Shown here piece after piece: positions 43,134-51,615 of a DNA stretch of 64,000 nucleotides. The DNA is from Iningainema tapete BLCC-T55. Its GTDB lineage: Bacteria > Cyanobacteriota > Cyanobacteriia > Cyanobacteriales > Nostocaceae. Both the position numbers and the translations under genes were made by a program. The stretch is from the NCBI RefSeq assembly GCF_014698965.1, contig NZ_JACXAE010000054.1:62001-126000 (forward strand). Direction: 5' to 3'. Position 1 is the first letter of the stretch. Each line of letters opens with the position of its first letter. The notes under the pieces are model-generated. The model saw nothing but the letters and a program-made list of their open reading frames with translations. It searched no databases and had not been told where the DNA came from.

Positions 43134-44483
43134 ATGGTTAAAATTATTACACGTAAATCGTTAGAAACGCAAAATGTATATGATATCGGCGTGGAACACG
43201 ACCACAATTTCTTAATTAGAAACGGTTTGATAGCTTCCAATTGTTTTAATAAATCTCACTCTACAGCGTATGGTTATGTAACATATCAAACTGCGTATTT
43301 AAAAGCGAATTATCCGTTAGAATATATGGCGGCGCTGTTAACGGCTAACAGTGGCGATACAGAGAAGGTGCAAAAATACATTTCCACCTGTTTGAGTATG
43401 GATATTCAAATAGAGCCACCTGATATTAATCGTTCTGGTGTGGATTTTACACCATCAGGAGACAAAATTTTATTTGGATTGTCAGCAGTTCGTAACGTAG
43501 GGCAAAATGCGATCGCCTGTATTTTAGCAGCTAGAAACGAGGGCGGCGAGTTTAAATCACTCTCAGATTTTTGCGATCGCGTGGACTTGCGTACTGTTAA
43601 CCGCCGTACACTAGAAGCACTAATTAACTGTGGAGCCTTTGACAAAATTGATTCTAACCGTAACCAATTAATCAAAGACTTAGAGCTAGTCTATGAATGG
43701 GCGCAATCCCGTGCTAGAGATAGAGCTAGCGGACAAGGTAATCTGTTTGATTTACTAGGTGGCGGATTTTCTACTAATCATAATACAACCCAAAATAGCT
43801 TTGACACTGCGCCTAAAGCAAAACCAGTGCCTGATTTACCTCCACAGGAAAAGCTGCGCATGGAAAAAGAAATTTTGGGCTTTTATGTATCAGATCATCC
43901 ACTTAAATCTATTCGCACTTCAGCGCGAGTGCTAGCTCCCATCAACCTGTCACAACTAAGCGAACAAAGAGAAGAAGCCAATATTTGTGCGGTTGTCATG
44001 CTGAATGGTGTGAAAAAAGTGATGACTAAAAAGGGAGATCCAATGGCAATATTGCAAATAGAAGACTTAACAACACAATCAGAAGCAGTGGTATTTCCCA
44101 AAATTTACGAGCGCATTCATTTAGTACTTCAAGTTGATTCCAGAATGATCATTTGGGGTAAAGTAGATAGAAGAGATGAGCAAGCTCAATTAATTGTTGA
44201 AGATGCAGAGCCAGTCGAAACAGTACAGATGGTGATGGTAGAACTAGATCTTCAACAAGCAGCCACCATAGAAGAGCACCATCGCTTAAGAACAATTTTA
44301 CAAGAATACTCAGGTGATAGAGAAAAAGCAAAAGTACCTATCATTGGAATTGTACGTGCCAATGATACTCGTCATCTTGTCCGGTTTGGACGGCAATTTT
44401 GGGTACAAGATACCAGAACAACTGTTCAAGCTCTGCAAAACGCTAGGTTTACAGCATACATTCAACCGTTGATTGGGGTATAG
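43134..44483 (+). CDS. dnaE: DNA polymerase III alpha subunit, C-terminal part, with split DnaE intein C-fragment
   Basis: The ATG at 43134 begins the C-terminal intein fragment: 36 residues from MVKIITRKSLETQNVYDIGV to ending AS-N36, with the C-extein starting at Cys37 (CFNKSHSTAY), bases 43242 on. This matches the naturally split DnaE intein of cyanobacteria (Npu/Ssp type): the catalytic NVYDIGV block, a DHNF block and Asn-Cys junction are intact. The C-extein of about 413 residues is the C-terminal part of the replicative polymerase, including an OB-fold region near its end. The N-half and the intein N-fragment must lie elsewhere in the genome. Confidence 0.95.
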   Translation: MVKIITRKSLETQNVYDIGVEHDHNFLIRNGLIASNCFNKSHSTAYGYVTYQTAYLKANYPLEYMAALLTANSGDTEKVQKYISTCLSMDIQIEPPDINRSGVDFTPSGDKILFGLSAVRNVGQNAIACILAARNEGGEFKSLSDFCDRVDLRTVNRRTLEALINCGAFDKIDSNRNQLIKDLELVYEWAQSRARDRASGQGNLFDLLGGGFSTNHNTTQNSFDTAPKAKPVPDLPPQEKLRMEKEILGFYVSDHPLKSIRTSARVLAPINLSQLSEQREEANICAVVMLNGVKKVMTKKGDPMAILQIEDLTTQSEAVVFPKIYERIHLVLQVDSRMIIWGKVDRRDEQAQLIVEDAEPVETVQMVMVELDLQQAATIEEHHRLRTILQEYSGDREKAKVPIIGIVRANDTRHLVRFGRQFWVQDTRTTVQALQNARFTAYIQPLIGV

Positions 44484-44631
44484 GGCATGGCGCATCAGTA
44501 AATAAGCGTACACCTTCCCACGGTTGCCCGTTTTTTTAGTCACTTCTGCGGATGGGAAATTACCGCAGAAAATGGTATCTTTTTATGCCATGAGTAACTA
44601 TGAGGCAATCAGGGGAAGGAGCAAAATTTTG

Positions 44632-45177
44632 ATGACCGTAGATAGGCTAGATAAGCTAGGTCAATTCGTTTCATATTGCAAAAAAAATCAACCTCAAAGT
44701 CAAGAAGACATTAAAAGGTTTTTTGAGGGGGTTGTTGGGTTTCCTTATGACAAGGAACTCCTATTGCAAGCTTATCTATTTTTAAACATCAAACAGATAT
44801 TTCCTTTATGTACAGAATTACTATTGTTTGAGAAATCGCCAATAGCTGATTATACAGATTTAGGAAAATGCGACTTTGTGTATCTAACATCAAATATGAA
44901 ACTTTTTATCATTGAAACTAAATTTATAGATACAGAGGCAACAGGAGCAACAGAAAGAAAAAGAAGAAATAAGCATCGAAATAAAGTATTTGAGCAGGTG
45001 ATAACTTTAAAAAGTCGATTTAGTGAGTATTGGAATATTAAATTAGAGCAGTTGGAGTGTGGCGTATTTACAACAGATCCTGAAATTCATTGGCGAGGAA
45101 ATGATGTCAACGTTGTAACCAAATCAATATCTATTGAGCAACTCGAACAATGGCGTAGGAAGTATATAAAAAACTAA
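44632..45177 (+). CDS. PD-(D/E)XK nuclease-like protein, unknown
   Basis: A 181-residue protein from the ATG at 44632, preceded by the strong site GGGGAAGGAG; upstream frame starts back to 44524 lack such a site. A restriction-like core is visible: KCDFVYLTSNMKLFIIETKFI has an Asp, then an E-T-K arrangement. The flanks are helical with many Lys. A nuclease fold is likely, but the role is unknown. It ends at the strong hairpin at 45191. Confidence 0.55.
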   Translation: MTVDRLDKLGQFVSYCKKNQPQSQEDIKRFFEGVVGFPYDKELLLQAYLFLNIKQIFPLCTELLLFEKSPIADYTDLGKCDFVYLTSNMKLFIIETKFIDTEATGATERKRRNKHRNKVFEQVITLKSRFSEYWNIKLEQLECGVFTTDPEIHWRGNDVNVVTKSISIEQLEQWRRKYIKN

Positions 45178-45190
45178 AGATACCTCCTGA

Positions 45191-45223
45191 AGATACCCGA
45201 CTTCTTTAAGAAGTCGGGTATCT
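45191..45223. terminator. hairpin after the nuclease-like gene
   Basis: Arms AGATACCCGACTTCTT and AAGAAGTCGGGTATCT make a 16-bp perfect stem, followed by TGTTAGC. It is 13 bases after the stop. The same family as the hairpin at 41483 differs only in the middle bases of each arm. Confidence 0.85.
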
Positions 45224-45451
45224 TGTTAGCTTTTATAGTACAAATGTACTGTAAACGTGCTAAAATGCCTTACGAGCCAGATAGCCTTCCATAAAAATAG
45301 AAGGAAAATAGCTACGGGAAACAAATCTTAAATTACTAGTATTCAATCGCAACTCACTATTAGGGTTGTAGCGGTTATGCTGGAATTATTGCACTTCGAG
45401 CAAAATCGAGAATGCAATATCTAGAAACTGTGAGCGCATAATTGAGGTGTA

Positions 45452-45784
45452 TTGAAAGTGTTAAAGACACTTCTGGTGATTGTCATTGGTTTCTTACCCT
45501 CCCTGTTCTCGCTATGGTTGATGCGTAAAACCCAGGCTAGAACACGCTCACAGTTTAGGCGAGCAGCTATGACCTTTCCTACGGGACAGGTACGCCAATA
45601 TACTAGGCCAGAAGTTGGCGATCGCTACTACCTAGATGGAGTAGGCTACCTCATTGGCGACATCACCTGTAAATTTAATGCTCGTTCCGGTTATCTGCGT
45701 TGTGCAGTCAATCCCAGTGGCCCATGCGAAGGTTGTCGTTACTATGAATCACGGGAAGCAGATAGTGAAACGTCTAAAATTTGA
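45452..45784 (+). CDS. DUF6464-type small membrane protein
   Basis: A 110-residue protein. A hydrophobic N-terminal segment (LLVIVIGFLPSLFSLWLM) is followed by a basic region and a small domain with four cysteines (ITCKFNARSGYLRCAVNPSG, PCEGCRYYE) that could bind zinc. The pattern matches the DUF6464 family of cyanobacteria. The start is TTG at 45452 with GAGG 5 bases before; GTG at 45458 is an alternative. It is monocistronic. Confidence 0.7.
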   Translation: MKVLKTLLVIVIGFLPSLFSLWLMRKTQARTRSQFRRAAMTFPTGQVRQYTRPEVGDRYYLDGVGYLIGDITCKFNARSGYLRCAVNPSGPCEGCRYYESREADSETSKI

Positions 45785-46197
45785 GATGATACACATAAAT
45801 GTAAGTAATTGCAAATCCGAATACCTTCTTAAGGTTAGTTACCGTAACTACTGCATATTTTATAATGGTAAATAAATTTACTGTAATTTTAAAGTAGTTT
45901 CACTGAATTAAAACTTTACTTTTATAAAACATTTGCCCATTTATAGTTTGTACATAACTAGGACTTACGCACTTTACAAAAAGACTGGAATATGCATAAC
46001 GTGCGCGATCGCGCTCTGGAAACATTGTCTATATCTGCGGCTCAATTACACTGCGGTTGCAGAATGCTTCTGCTATCTACAATCTATATTCCATCTTCAG
46101 CCAGTGCATAAGTTGATTTCACTTACACCTAGATAAAAAGTAAAACGAGGGCTGATGTCCTCACAAGGTAAAAACCCCAACTTTATTGAGGTGATTG
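45785..46197. other. intergenic region with possible MITE-like ends (413 bp)
   Basis: No gene. The stretch 45956-46118 starts with TAGGACTTACGCAC and ends near GTGCATAAGTTGAT, short imperfect inverted ends that might bound a small transposable element of about 160 bases. A HIP1-like CGCGATCGCG lies inside it. Confidence is low because the ends match only in part. Confidence 0.3.
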
Positions 46198-46803
46198 ATG
46201 TCTACTATGGTTAAAAACACACAATCAAAATTTTGTCAATGCGTAAATTCTAGTTACCAATATGGTAAGTTAAGCCAACCTACAGCTTTTGCTTTGATCA
46301 GTGATTGTCTCAAAACTTTTAAGTCAATCACAGCACCACTCGCTAAAAGCAGACTAGCTACATCAGTTTTAGTAACATTTTTGGGTACAACTGTTGCCAC
46401 CTTTGTAGGTTTTGGGTCTAGTACAAAAAGTGCAACAGCACAGATTGTCTATCCATTTGATGTAACATATGATGTAGAAGATACATTGACACCTATTCCT
46501 GGATCGGATGTTTTTGAGGCACTTATCTCTGGCTTTAATCCTGACGCTCAGTAAGGTCTGACCAACTATACAGTTAGGAGTTATTTTCGATTTAATCCCA
46601 TGACTGGTGTGGGTACATTTGATACAGATCCAACACTGTTTGGTCTAGAAGGATTCCCAATAGGAAGTGTGATATATTTTGGCAGCAGTAATAATCAGCT
46701 ATTTGCATATGGTGGCGGTATCGGTACACTTGACTTCGCAACAGGCTTAATAACGGGTTCTACCACTGAGATTATCACTGTACGCTATTCATTATGGGTA
46801 TAA
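46198..46803 (+). pseudogene. exported protein gene interrupted by an in-frame stop
   Basis: The ATG at 46198 has GAGG 6 bases upstream. An N-terminal basic region and hydrophobic segment (ATSVLVTFLGTTVATFVGF, then SATAQ) look like a signal peptide. The frame runs to TAA at 46552-46554, after GFNPDAQ, and continues in the same frame without a further stop through GLTNYTVRSYFRFNP and DPTLFGLEGFPIGSVIYFGS to a stop at 46801-46803. Both halves have the same character, so a CAG-TAA-GGT change in one gene of about 202 codons explains them best. A genuine short secreted protein plus an unrelated ORF is less likely. Confidence 0.6.
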
Positions 46804-46903
46804 TCGGGGCTGGTTTTCTGCAGCGACAACGCCTTCTCAAATCCAATTTGTGACTATTTATACCATTCTCACCAAGCTGGCTACACACGATCCCTTCGTG
46901 CCC

Positions 46904-46943
46904 ACCCCCCCTTGCGCCCCCTTATTAAGGGGGGTTGGGGGGT
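46904..46943. repeat. GC-rich palindrome, CCCCCTTATTAAGGGGG type
   Basis: Arms ACCCCCCCTTGCGCCCCCTT and AAGGGGGGTTGGGGGGT face each other around ATT. The sequence is one of the widespread dispersed palindromes of cyanobacterial genomes. It lies between the broken exported protein and the PEP-CTERM-like gene. Confidence 0.7.
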
Positions 46944-47028
46944 AAAGATGTGTGGCAACTACAAAGAGAATTGGTATTAGATATTTTTTCTACCACCACA
47001 ACTTTTTCATTAGTATTCCAGGATATAT

Positions 47029-47709
47029 ATGGACAAGCAAAAATTTTCTCCCGCTGTTGCCTTCTCGACGTTTATCGCTGTTGGAACAGCAGCCTTAGCG
47101 CCAGCTCAAGCTGCTCTACTTGACTTCAGCTTTACTACCACAAACGGCGGAACAGGGACATTTACTCTCAACACGGGTACTTCACCCTCTGCTGAGCCTG
47201 CTATATTTGCGCAAGGGGTTACAGGAATTTCATACCCAAATGCTATCTCTAACTTCTCTATTTCAGCACCCTATGTAAATTTGAGCAGCGTCACTACTGA
47301 CTTTAGTGTTGTCCCATCTATTACTTCTGCTTTTATTGGTTTTCCAGCTAATTTAGGGGTTCTTAGCAGTATTAGTTATCCACCCGGATGCATAACATCG
47401 CCAGGTTTCACCTGTTTATTTGATATTGCTATATTCTACACTGGTAACCTTTCAGAACTTCCTTTACTTTCTGATAATCCCAACTCCTACTCTACAAGTG
47501 TTGCTGTTGATTTCTTTGATCCCACCACTCAAGAATTGCTCGTCCGTGACTTTATTACCAATTTTCAAGTTGTCCGTAAGCAACCCGTTCCTGAGCCAAA
47601 CGTTGGCTGGAGCATATTAACTTTTGGTATTGGCGGCTTAGGTTTGCTGCTTAGACACAGCCCTAGACAAAAAAATGTGCTTGCTAATCCTACGAGTATA
47701 GAAGGCTAA
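47029..47709 (+). CDS. PEP-CTERM-like exported protein
   Basis: A 226-residue precursor. Signal peptide MDKQKFSPAVAFSTFIAVGT ends near ALAPAQA. The body is low in charge and rich in Ser/Thr/Phe, typical of surface proteins. The C-terminus has VPEPNVGWSILTFGIGGLGLLL and then RHSPRQKN, the PEP motif, membrane helix and basic run of exosortase-sorted proteins, with a longer tail than usual. Cys in CITSPGFTC may form a disulfide. A hairpin at 47751 terminates it. Its exosortase is not in the window. Confidence 0.8.
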   Translation: MDKQKFSPAVAFSTFIAVGTAALAPAQAALLDFSFTTTNGGTGTFTLNTGTSPSAEPAIFAQGVTGISYPNAISNFSISAPYVNLSSVTTDFSVVPSITSAFIGFPANLGVLSSISYPPGCITSPGFTCLFDIAIFYTGNLSELPLLSDNPNSYSTSVAVDFFDPTTQELLVRDFITNFQVVRKQPVPEPNVGWSILTFGIGGLGLLLRHSPRQKNVLANPTSIEG

Positions 47710-47750
47710 TCACTGAATTTACGCAACTGGCGATCTTCGTCCTAAATTTT

Positions 47751-47797
47751 AAGTCCTGAGTAAAATAAAAATACTCAGCAGACAGTACTCAGGACTT
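47751..47797 (+). terminator. hairpin after the PEP-CTERM-like gene
   Basis: Arms AAGTCCTGAGTA and TACTCAGGACTT form a 12-bp perfect stem around about 23 bases. It is 42 bases past the stop. The 3' part, from AATACTCAGCAG on, recurs at 49009-49038. Confidence 0.75.
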
Positions 47798-47884
47798 TCA
47801 TTTAAAGTGTGCGATCGCGTCTATCAAGTAATTGAGAAGATAGAATATTGAAATGGTAGCAATACAACAGGTTACCATTAGTCA

Positions 47885-48190
47885 ATGCAAGACATTCAGG
47901 TTTTCTATTTAGATGGTAGAGAAATTTTGAGTAAAGAAACCTTTTTTAAAAAAGCCGCTGAAGTAATGAACTTCCCTGCTTACTTTGGCGCTAACTGGGA
48001 TGCATTTGATGAATGTATTACTGATTTAACATGGTGTCCGGCACAAAGATATCTCATATTATATGATTACTCTAATGTTTTCGCGCTGGCTGACCCCACT
48101 GAATGGCAAATCGCAGTTGACATTTTGCACTCTGCGGAAGAATATTGGGTGACAACAAACAGACCTGTGGATGTTTTTCTTCTCAATTAA
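47885..48190 (+). CDS. barstar family protein (ribonuclease inhibitor)
   Basis: A 101-residue barstar-like protein. Segments VFYLDGREILSKETFFKKAA, FPAYFGANWDAFDECITDL and RPVDVFLLN match the barstar core, including the GANWDAFDECI helix that plugs the barnase active site. Barstars normally neutralise a secreted or toxin RNase. No barnase gene is near, so this is a solitary immunity-type protein. Confidence 0.88.
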   Translation: MQDIQVFYLDGREILSKETFFKKAAEVMNFPAYFGANWDAFDECITDLTWCPAQRYLILYDYSNVFALADPTEWQIAVDILHSAEEYWVTTNRPVDVFLLN

Positions 48191-48245
48191 ATAAAATGGT
48201 GCGAAGTGCTTCCATCATCGTCGGATATTTAGATTATATAAAAAA

Positions 48246-48277
48246 GGTGCGTTACACTACGTTTACGCACCCTACTA
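48246..48277. repeat. dispersed palindrome, GGTGCGTTAC family
   Basis: GGTGCGT and ACGCACC are the inner arms, flanked by TACACTACGTTT in the centre and followed by CTACTATGAT. The same tail (GCACCCTACTATGAT) recurs at 49501. See also 7394. Confidence 0.65.
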
Positions 48278-48430
48278 TGATAATGCTAGTTCGGCTTTAG
48301 ATTTGGGTAAACGGTATTGCTCTAATATTTATTCGAGATAGCGATTGCACTTTGTACCAACTCAATGGTTTATTTATCATAAGGACATGCCAAGCAACGG
48401 CATCCACGTTCCTATTATTAGGAGGTAATT

Positions 48431-48997
48431 ATGTCCCAAGCCCCTTTCAAAATAATGACGGTTGAGGAGTATCTAACCTACGATGATGGTACAGATAAGC
48501 GTTACGAACTCGAAAACGGGGTATTAATAGAGATGCCTCCTGGCACTGGTAATCACGAAGCAATCATCACGTTCGTATTATTTCAGTTTATTTTAGAAAA
48601 ACAACGACTGGGACTAATGTTAGAACCGCGTTCCAATGGTGTCGAAGTCATGACGAACAAACAAATTAGGCGACCCGATGTGTTGGTTATGACGACTCAA
48701 CAAGCTGCTTCTATTGAGAATAAATCGGCTATTCTTAGAACTGCACCACCACTTATTGTTGAAGTTGTATCTCCCGAATCTGTTGACCGCGACTATAATA
48801 TCAAAACATTGGAGTATGCAGCCTTTGGTGTTAATGAATACTGGATTATTGACTCGCTCGAAGGTAAAGTAACAGTCTGTCTGCTAGCTGGTTCAGCTTA
48901 TAATCAAACTATATTTACTGGCAATCAAGCAATTGTATCGCTTACATTGCCACAAATTAACTTGACTGCCCAACAATTATTGATGCCGAAGCTTTAA
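48431..48997 (+). CDS. Uma2 family (DUF820) nuclease-like protein
   Basis: A 188-residue Uma2 protein with a strong AGGAGGTAATT before the ATG. The nuclease-type core is LEPRSNGVEVMTNKQIRRPD and DVLVMT (Asp of RRPDVLV) and LIVEVVSPESVDRDYNIK (Glu-x-V with later Lys). The last strand YWIIDSLEGKVTV fits the family. One of three Uma2 genes in the window; sequence differs clearly from the others. Confidence 0.9.
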   Translation: MSQAPFKIMTVEEYLTYDDGTDKRYELENGVLIEMPPGTGNHEAIITFVLFQFILEKQRLGLMLEPRSNGVEVMTNKQIRRPDVLVMTTQQAASIENKSAILRTAPPLIVEVVSPESVDRDYNIKTLEYAAFGVNEYWIIDSLEGKVTVCLLAGSAYNQTIFTGNQAIVSLTLPQINLTAQQLLMPKL

Positions 48998-49008
48998 TAT
49001 ACGACAAC

Positions 49009-49038
49009 AATACTCAGCAGTCCGTACTCAGGACTTTC
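49009..49038. repeat. second copy of the ACTCAGGACTTTCA element
   Basis: About 30 bases (AATACTCAGCAG then GTACTCAGGACTTTCA) match 47769-47800 except for a 3-base middle. It lies between the Uma2 stop and the end of the retropepsin-like gene. Confidence 0.7.
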
Positions 49039-49453
49039 ACTTAATTAGCGCTACTGGATAGTCAGGGTTTGCAGGATTCGGAATTAATCGCCGATTTGTA
49101 CAATCTACTAGGAAATCTAACTTTTCTAACACAACTTGACCAATTAGAACTTCGTCACCAGTTATTAGAGCATCTTCTATTGTTCCACGTCCCTGACACT
49201 CAATGATCACAGGTCCAGTGACTCCTACAGATTCCTTTCGCCCATCTGCATATTGGGCTATTTGCTGCCCCCGAATTCGCAAGCCAAGGTGCTGCACTAT
49301 TACTTGTGGAATTACTAAAGAAACTGCGCCTGTATCTACTAAGGCTTCAGCTTCGTATTCGCGTAGTAGGTGAGGTGCAAGTAACCCTCTATTTACTAGT
49401 TCTTCATCAACTGCATTGGATAGCTTGACTTTGGTGCGAACTGCTCCCATCAT
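49037..49453 (-). CDS. retropepsin-like (clan AA) aspartic protease
   Basis: A 138-residue protein with one aspartic-protease motif, ALVDTGAVSLVIP (D-T-G), and a hydrophobic-Gly pair further on (LIGQVVLEKLDFLVDC). Single-domain retropepsin-like proteins of this type dimerise to form an active site and are common in cyanobacteria, often beside toxin-like genes. Length is normal for the type. No partner is obvious here. Confidence 0.8.
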   Translation of the reverse strand: MMGAVRTKVKLSNAVDEELVNRGLLAPHLLREYEAEALVDTGAVSLVIPQVIVQHLGLRIRGQQIAQYADGRKESVGVTGPVIIECQGRGTIEDALITGDEVLIGQVVLEKLDFLVDCTNRRLIPNPANPDYPVALIK

Positions 49454-49551
49454 TTTTTGAAATTTATATCCTTTAAAAAAGTTGCTTTACTCTCATTAAC
49501 GCACCCTACTATGATGATTATAGCAGTCCTAAATGATTCACGAACGCCGAA

Positions 49552-49581
49552 AAACCCGGTAACTTTTACGAAACCGGGTTT
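49552..49581. repeat. hairpin AAACCCGGT/ACCGGGTTT
   Basis: Nine-base perfect arms AAACCCGGT and ACCGGGTTT around a 12-base centre; a dispersed repeat type. It lies in the 250-base gap between the retropepsin-like and ppx genes. Confidence 0.6.
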
Positions 49582-49706
49582 CTGATAGCTAGCTTTTGTA
49601 ACTCAAATAGGATTGCTATATAGCGCGATCGCACTTGTCAATCAGCATACTGGGCTATTGGCGATCGTGTATAGAATGAAATGCATTTAGTCTTCTCAAG
49701 AAGACT

Positions 49707-51365
49707 TTAGCTATAAGCCTGCGATTTGAATTGCAGGCTTTGTTGTAAACTAGCGATTACCTTAACACCAAACTCTGCCTCAAATACTCCTTTTTTGTAC
49801 TCTAAACTCCATAATTCTAAGGCGCAGTCATCATCAGGACGAGAGGGAAATATTTGGATATGGAATTCTTTCATATCTGTTAGATACTCACACTTTATGC
49901 GTTTAACAGCGCCTATTTGCCGCCTATCCAGAGCAACTGCTAATCTTAAGATCGCACTTAATTGATCAACAATTTGTCTGTGGTGTTTGCTCACCAAATT
50001 GCGGTAATTTTCGTGCTTTTTCTTCGGCGCAGATTTGCGATGATAACGTGCTATATTGGCAATAATTTCTATTTCTGTTTCTGTGTAACCGAGTAATTCG
50101 CTGTTACGAATTAGATAATAAGAGTGTTTGTGGTGTGAAGAATGGCTCACATAATGACCGCAATTGTGTAAGATTGTTGCAGCCCAAAGTAGTTGCCGTT
50201 CTTCTGCCCCCCAGTTGTGTAGTTTGCCCTGAGTTTGGTCAAATAAACTTTTGGCAAACATTGCGATCCGATCGCCATACTCTATATTGACATGATACTT
50301 CGTCGCCGTTCTCATCACACTGCGTTCGCGTACTGAACTTTGGTAGCGCAGACGATCTTCAATTAAACCGTGGGCAAGCATCCAATCTACAATCACACCT
50401 TCTCGGAGCGATCGCTCACACACGGCAATCTCTTCAACTCTCAGCAGCGTCATTGCCTCCTGTAATATTACTGCCCCAGCTAGTATAACTTCTGACCGCT
50501 TTTCTGGCATCCCCGGAACTGCACATCGTTCTGAGTAATTCAGTTTGCGCAAGCGATTCACCATGCCTTGCAAATCTTTAAGGCTGAACTGGTACCCATT
50601 CAGTGTGCCAGGGGCAACATTCGACTTTTCTCGTGCATGGATAACTGCTAAAGTTTCAATTGTACCAGAAGTTCCAATCAATCGAGCTTGTTGACCACGC
50701 AAATTTGCCAACACATCTTCAACTGAACGTTCCAACATCCCGCGTGCATAGGCTTGCAGATATTGAAACTCAGTGTTGCTAATCGGATCGGTGGTGATTA
50801 ACTCACTAGTGAGTCTAACTGCACCAATTTTTGTACTAGTAAGAGTTCTCGGTTCATGACAGTCGCCCAAAATGATTTCCGTAGAACCGCCGCCAATATC
50901 TACAATCATGTGGGGCTGGTTGTTGAATTCCATCCCTGATAGTACACCCAAGTAGATTCGCCGCGCTTCTTCTTGACCGGAAATTAAGTCAACGCACAAA
51001 CCTAGCTCGTCTTCTATCCTTTGCAAAAATTCTTTACCATTGGGAGACTCGCGCACGGCGCTAGTTGCTACAGCAATAGTTGTTTCTGCTTTGAGAATTT
51101 TGGCAATTTCTTGGAAACGTCGTAAAGCGGCAAGGGCACGATTCATCACCTCTGGTTTGAGTTCACCTGTGGTAAGATCGCGATCGCCTAGTCTGACTGT
51201 TTCCTTTTCTCTGCCAATAATGCTAAAACTTGGTAGTGTCGGTTCAATCCGCACAACTACCATGTGCAGAGAATTTGTCCCTAAATCAATTGCAGCAATT
51301 ATCCGGTGTCGGTCAAACTGTTGAGTAGGAATACTCTCCCAGCTTTTTGAAACTAAATTCACCAT
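49707..51365 (-). CDS. ppx: exopolyphosphatase / pppGpp phosphohydrolase (Ppx/GppA)
   Basis: A 552-residue enzyme from the ATG at 51365; a longer frame to 51443 adds 26 residues with no site. The ASKHA phosphate-binding segments are AAIDLGTNSLHMVVV, VATSAVRESPNG and VDIGGGSTEI, and a C-terminal HD-type helical part follows (LHNCGHYVSHSSHHKHSYYL). It removes terminal phosphates from polyphosphate. It is divergent to the ubiA gene, a conserved pairing in cyanobacteria as far as I recall. Confidence 0.9.
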   Translation of the reverse strand: MVNLVSKSWESIPTQQFDRHRIIAAIDLGTNSLHMVVVRIEPTLPSFSIIGREKETVRLGDRDLTTGELKPEVMNRALAALRRFQEIAKILKAETTIAVATSAVRESPNGKEFLQRIEDELGLCVDLISGQEEARRIYLGVLSGMEFNNQPHMIVDIGGGSTEIILGDCHEPRTLTSTKIGAVRLTSELITTDPISNTEFQYLQAYARGMLERSVEDVLANLRGQQARLIGTSGTIETLAVIHAREKSNVAPGTLNGYQFSLKDLQGMVNRLRKLNYSERCAVPGMPEKRSEVILAGAVILQEAMTLLRVEEIAVCERSLREGVIVDWMLAHGLIEDRLRYQSSVRERSVMRTATKYHVNIEYGDRIAMFAKSLFDQTQGKLHNWGAEERQLLWAATILHNCGHYVSHSSHHKHSYYLIRNSELLGYTETEIEIIANIARYHRKSAPKKKHENYRNLVSKHHRQIVDQLSAILRLAVALDRRQIGAVKRIKCEYLTDMKEFHIQIFPSRPDDDCALELWSLEYKKGVFEAEFGVKVIASLQQSLQFKSQAYS

Positions 51366-51615
51366 CTTGTGGTTCTCTCTATTAATGATGGCAGCCAACA
51401 GTTTTGAAACAAACTCACTTGCAACCAAGCGCAATCCACCCATCTAAGCACACTTACCTGAGTAGAAATTCACCCAGCCATCTACAACTAAAATGACATT
51501 TCAATTGTATTTAAAGTTGCAAATTCTGGTTATGCTTTTACAAATAACAAATAACGATATTCTATAAGTGTAAAGAAGTATTAATGCATCTAACTAAAGT
51601 CATTGATTTAAATCT

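Noticed and set aside
44524-44631. Longer N-terminus for the nuclease-like protein
   Set aside because: The upstream start is TTG without a ribosome binding site, while the ATG at 44632 has GGGGAAGGAG.
45933-46136. 67-codon frame in the 45.8-46.2 kb gap
   Set aside because: Composition is not protein-like, and it overlaps the possible MITE-like stretch. No start signal.
46904-46943. GC-rich palindrome as a transposon end
   Set aside because: It is a known type of dispersed cyanobacterial palindrome and has no transposase or second end nearby.
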